DNA of 6,687 nt, taken from the NCBI GenBank assembly GCA_026987055.1, contig JALSNL010000429.1, positions 1 to 6,687 of the forward strand. Reading direction: 5' to 3'. This document shows, piece after piece, positions 5,084 to 6,687 of the stretch (position 1 is its first letter; each line of letters begins with the position of its first letter). Both the position numbers and the translations under genes were made by a program. This stretch comes from Melioribacteraceae bacterium. GTDB taxonomy: Bacteria > Bacteroidota > Ignavibacteria > Ignavibacteriales > Melioribacteraceae. Under the pieces are notes generated by a model, which did no database searches, had not been told where the DNA came from, and saw only the letters and a list, made by a program, of their open reading frames with translations.

Positions 5084-6687
5084 GTGAAGAAAATCCAACA
5101 AATTTTATTAGTTATATTATCCACATTTTTACTTTATAGCTGTTCAACTTTCAATTCTATAAGTCAAAAAGAAACATATAAGCAGGATTCAATTGCTGTG
5201 GCAATTAAAACCGAAGCAATTGTAAGTGAGTTACTTGAAAATGCCAGACAAAAGTACGTTGAAGCCCTTGCAAATCAAGATTCACTAACAGAAGAGCAAG
5301 CTCTTTTTTCCTTTGATTCTGCATTAACTATAATAAACGATTTAAGTTATTATCCTAACATTGAAGATAATGAAGCTTATGTGGAACTTGAACAATCAAT
5401 TATTGATGATTATAATTTATATATCAGCAAGCTAAAAAAATTGCCTGATAATGCTCCCACTTATGCTGTAGAAGAATGGATGAGAACCAATATACCGGAA
5501 CCGGAAATAAAAGAATCGGAAGAAAAGGTAGATGAAGAAAATGTAATTACAATAGGTGATTTCCCTTTGGATATTAATAGATATGTAGAGCAATATATCG
5601 AATATTTTTCCGGCAACGGTAGAAAACATATGGAATATTGGTTAAAGCGTACAGGGCGTTATTTTCCAATGATGGCTAGAATTTTTGCAGAAGAAAATGT
5701 TCCTCAACAATTGATATTTCTAAGTTTGATGGAAAGCGGTTTACGTACTAATGCCAGATCTTGGGCTAGAGCGGTTGGTATTTGGCAATTTATGAAAGGA
5801 ACCGGTCGTTTATATGATTTAAAAGTTAATTTTTATGTTGATGAAAGAAGAGATCCTGAAAAAGCTACCAGAGCTGCCGCAAGGTACTTAAAAGATTTAT
5901 ATTTCTCATTAGGTGATTGGTATTTGGCTATTGCTGCATATAACAGTGGTGAGGGAAGAGTGCGAAGAGCAATGAAACGGAGCGGATCAAAATCCTTTTG
6001 GGATATCAGAAGATTTTTACCGCGTGAAACCAGAAATTATGTTCCGCAATATATTGCCGTTACTTTAATTGCCAGTCAACCTGAGAATTACGGTTTTACA
6101 GATGTTACTTTTGAAGCTCCCATTGAATATGAAACTTACAATATAAATGAACCTATTGATTTGGGTGTTCTTGCAAAATGTGCAGGTGTAACTTTAAAAG
6201 AAATGAAAGAACTTAATCCTGAACTTATTCAGCACCATACTCCACCTAATTATCCGGGAGGTTATAATCTTAGAGTTCCGGTAAGAAATTACGATATGTT
6301 TGTTCAAAATATTAAAGCTGTTCCCGATGATGCTAAATTACGTTATGTTCTTCATTATGTTAAAAAAGGAGAAACGCTTGGTGGGATTGCACTTAAATAT
6401 GGTGTTAGTCTTAGACAGTTAGCTAAATTTAATAAAATTACAACACGTACAAGAATTTACCCAAGAACAAAACTTAAAATTCCCGTTTCAAAATATAGTA
6501 CATCCGATTTTGAACTTAATACGGATGCAGCTGTAGCGCTTGAAGAAGAACCGAACAAAGCTGCACCTTATAAATTAGTTGTTAATCCTACAATTGATAA
6601 AGACAAATTTTTAAAACTCTATCAAAGTAAAATTAGTGATTCATCAACCGTTATTGTGCCCGAAGATAAAGACCTTGTAACATATAA
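5084..6687 (+). CDS. mltD: MltD-like membrane-bound lytic murein transglycosylase with LysM repeats, 3'-truncated by window edge
   Basis: Lipoprotein enzyme that cleaves the MurNAc-GlcNAc bond of peptidoglycan, forming 1,6-anhydro ends. It starts at GTG; 534 codons are visible and the frame is open at the right edge. The N-terminus is a lipoprotein signal with lipobox LYSC (Cys20). Residues 21-135 are a non-catalytic region of unknown role, then an acidic linker (138-153, rich in Glu). The SLT/GH23 domain spans about 185-345, with catalytic Glu217 in LMESGL, GIWQFM (232-237), STGR-like GTGR, and [10 protein letters not shown] (284-293), all closely matching MltD. A degenerate LysM-like unit covers about 349-400 and a clearer one 420-468 ([17 protein letters not shown], ending LKIPV). 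It is longer than E. coli MltD (452) because of the N-terminal region and C-terminal extension. It lies alone on its strand downstream of the repeat-rich region, probably outer-membrane anchored. Confidence 0.94.
   Translation, partial: MKKIQQILLVILSTFLLYSCSTFNSISQKETYKQDSIAVAIKTEAIVSELLENARQKYVEALANQDSLTEEQALFSFDSALTIINDLSYYPNIEDNEAYVELEQSIIDDYNLYISKLKKLPDNAPTYAVEEWMRTNIPEPEIKESEEKVDEENVITIGDFPLDINRYVEQYIEYFSGNGRKHMEYWLKRTGRYFPMMARIFAEENVPQQLIFLSLMESGLRTNARSWARAVGIWQFMKGTGRLYDLKVNFYVDERRDPEKATRAAARYLKDLYFSLGDWYLAIAAYNSGEGRVRRAMKRSGSKSFWDIRRFLPRETRNYVPQYIAVTLIASQPENYGFTDVTFEAPIEYETYNINEPIDLGVLAKCAGVTLKEMKELNPELIQHHTPPNYPGGYNLRVPVRNYDMFVQNIKAVPDDAKLRYVLHYVKKGETLGGIALKYGVSLRQLAKFNKITTRTRIYPRTKLKIPVSKYSTSDFELNTDAAVALEEEPNKAAPYKLVVNPTIDKDKFLKLYQSKISDSSTVIVPEDKDLVTY

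Noticed and set aside
5432..5629. Minus-strand 65-residue ORF
   Set aside because: It lies inside the MltD-like reading frame on the other strand; the Phe/Tyr-rich product is the reverse reading of the acidic linker and neighbouring sequence.
1..6687. CRISPR array, tRNA/rRNA, insertion sequence, phage or defence system
   Set aside because: No direct-repeat arrays, cloverleaf sequences, transposase or integrase motifs, or known defence domains were seen in any region on either strand.

Overview
The window is strongly A+T-rich and holds six protein-coding genes, the two at the ends being cut by the window borders. It looks like a Gram-negative bacterium of the Bacteroidota/Ignavibacteriota (FCB) side. 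The reasons are a lipoprotein murein transglycosylase, a signal-peptide-bearing predicted outer-membrane beta-barrel protein, A-rich translation leaders, and promoter-like boxes of the TTTG / TAnnTTTG type known from Bacteroidota. Some genes nevertheless carry clear Shine-Dalgarno sequences (GAGGT, GAGGA). The phylum assignment is inference; no rRNA or other marker is present.

Left block (1-2917, + strand): the C-terminal part of an ABC-importer permease of the nitrate/sulfonate/taurine (NitT/TauT) type, its ATPase 3 bases downstream, then after 35 bases a biotin-dependent acyl-CoA carboxylase carboxyltransferase (propionyl-CoA carboxylase beta / methylmalonyl-CoA decarboxylase alpha type). 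The ATPase is the oddest gene here. It keeps the Walker A lysine, the Walker B Asp and the catalytic Glu, but has lost the Q-loop Gln and the switch His, and has an altered signature motif, Walker A first glycine and D-loop, all in an intact reading frame.

Middle block (2918-4743): an MscS-type mechanosensitive channel gene with its own promoter-like sequence, convergent with a minus-strand gene for a predicted outer-membrane protein resembling the DUF1207 family. The two share one compact bidirectional intrinsic terminator.

Right block (4744-6687): a 340-base divergent intergenic region rich in inverted repeats, including a perfect 13-bp repeat that overlaps a promoter-like box. It is followed by an MltD-like lipoprotein lytic transglycosylase with a GTG start and LysM repeats, which runs off the right edge. 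The mechanosensitive channel, outer-membrane protein and murein hydrolase share an envelope theme, but nothing shows that they form one system. I found no tRNA, rRNA, CRISPR array, transposon or phage genes, and no clear new multigene system. The degenerate ATPase and the repeat-rich divergent promoter region are the best leads.
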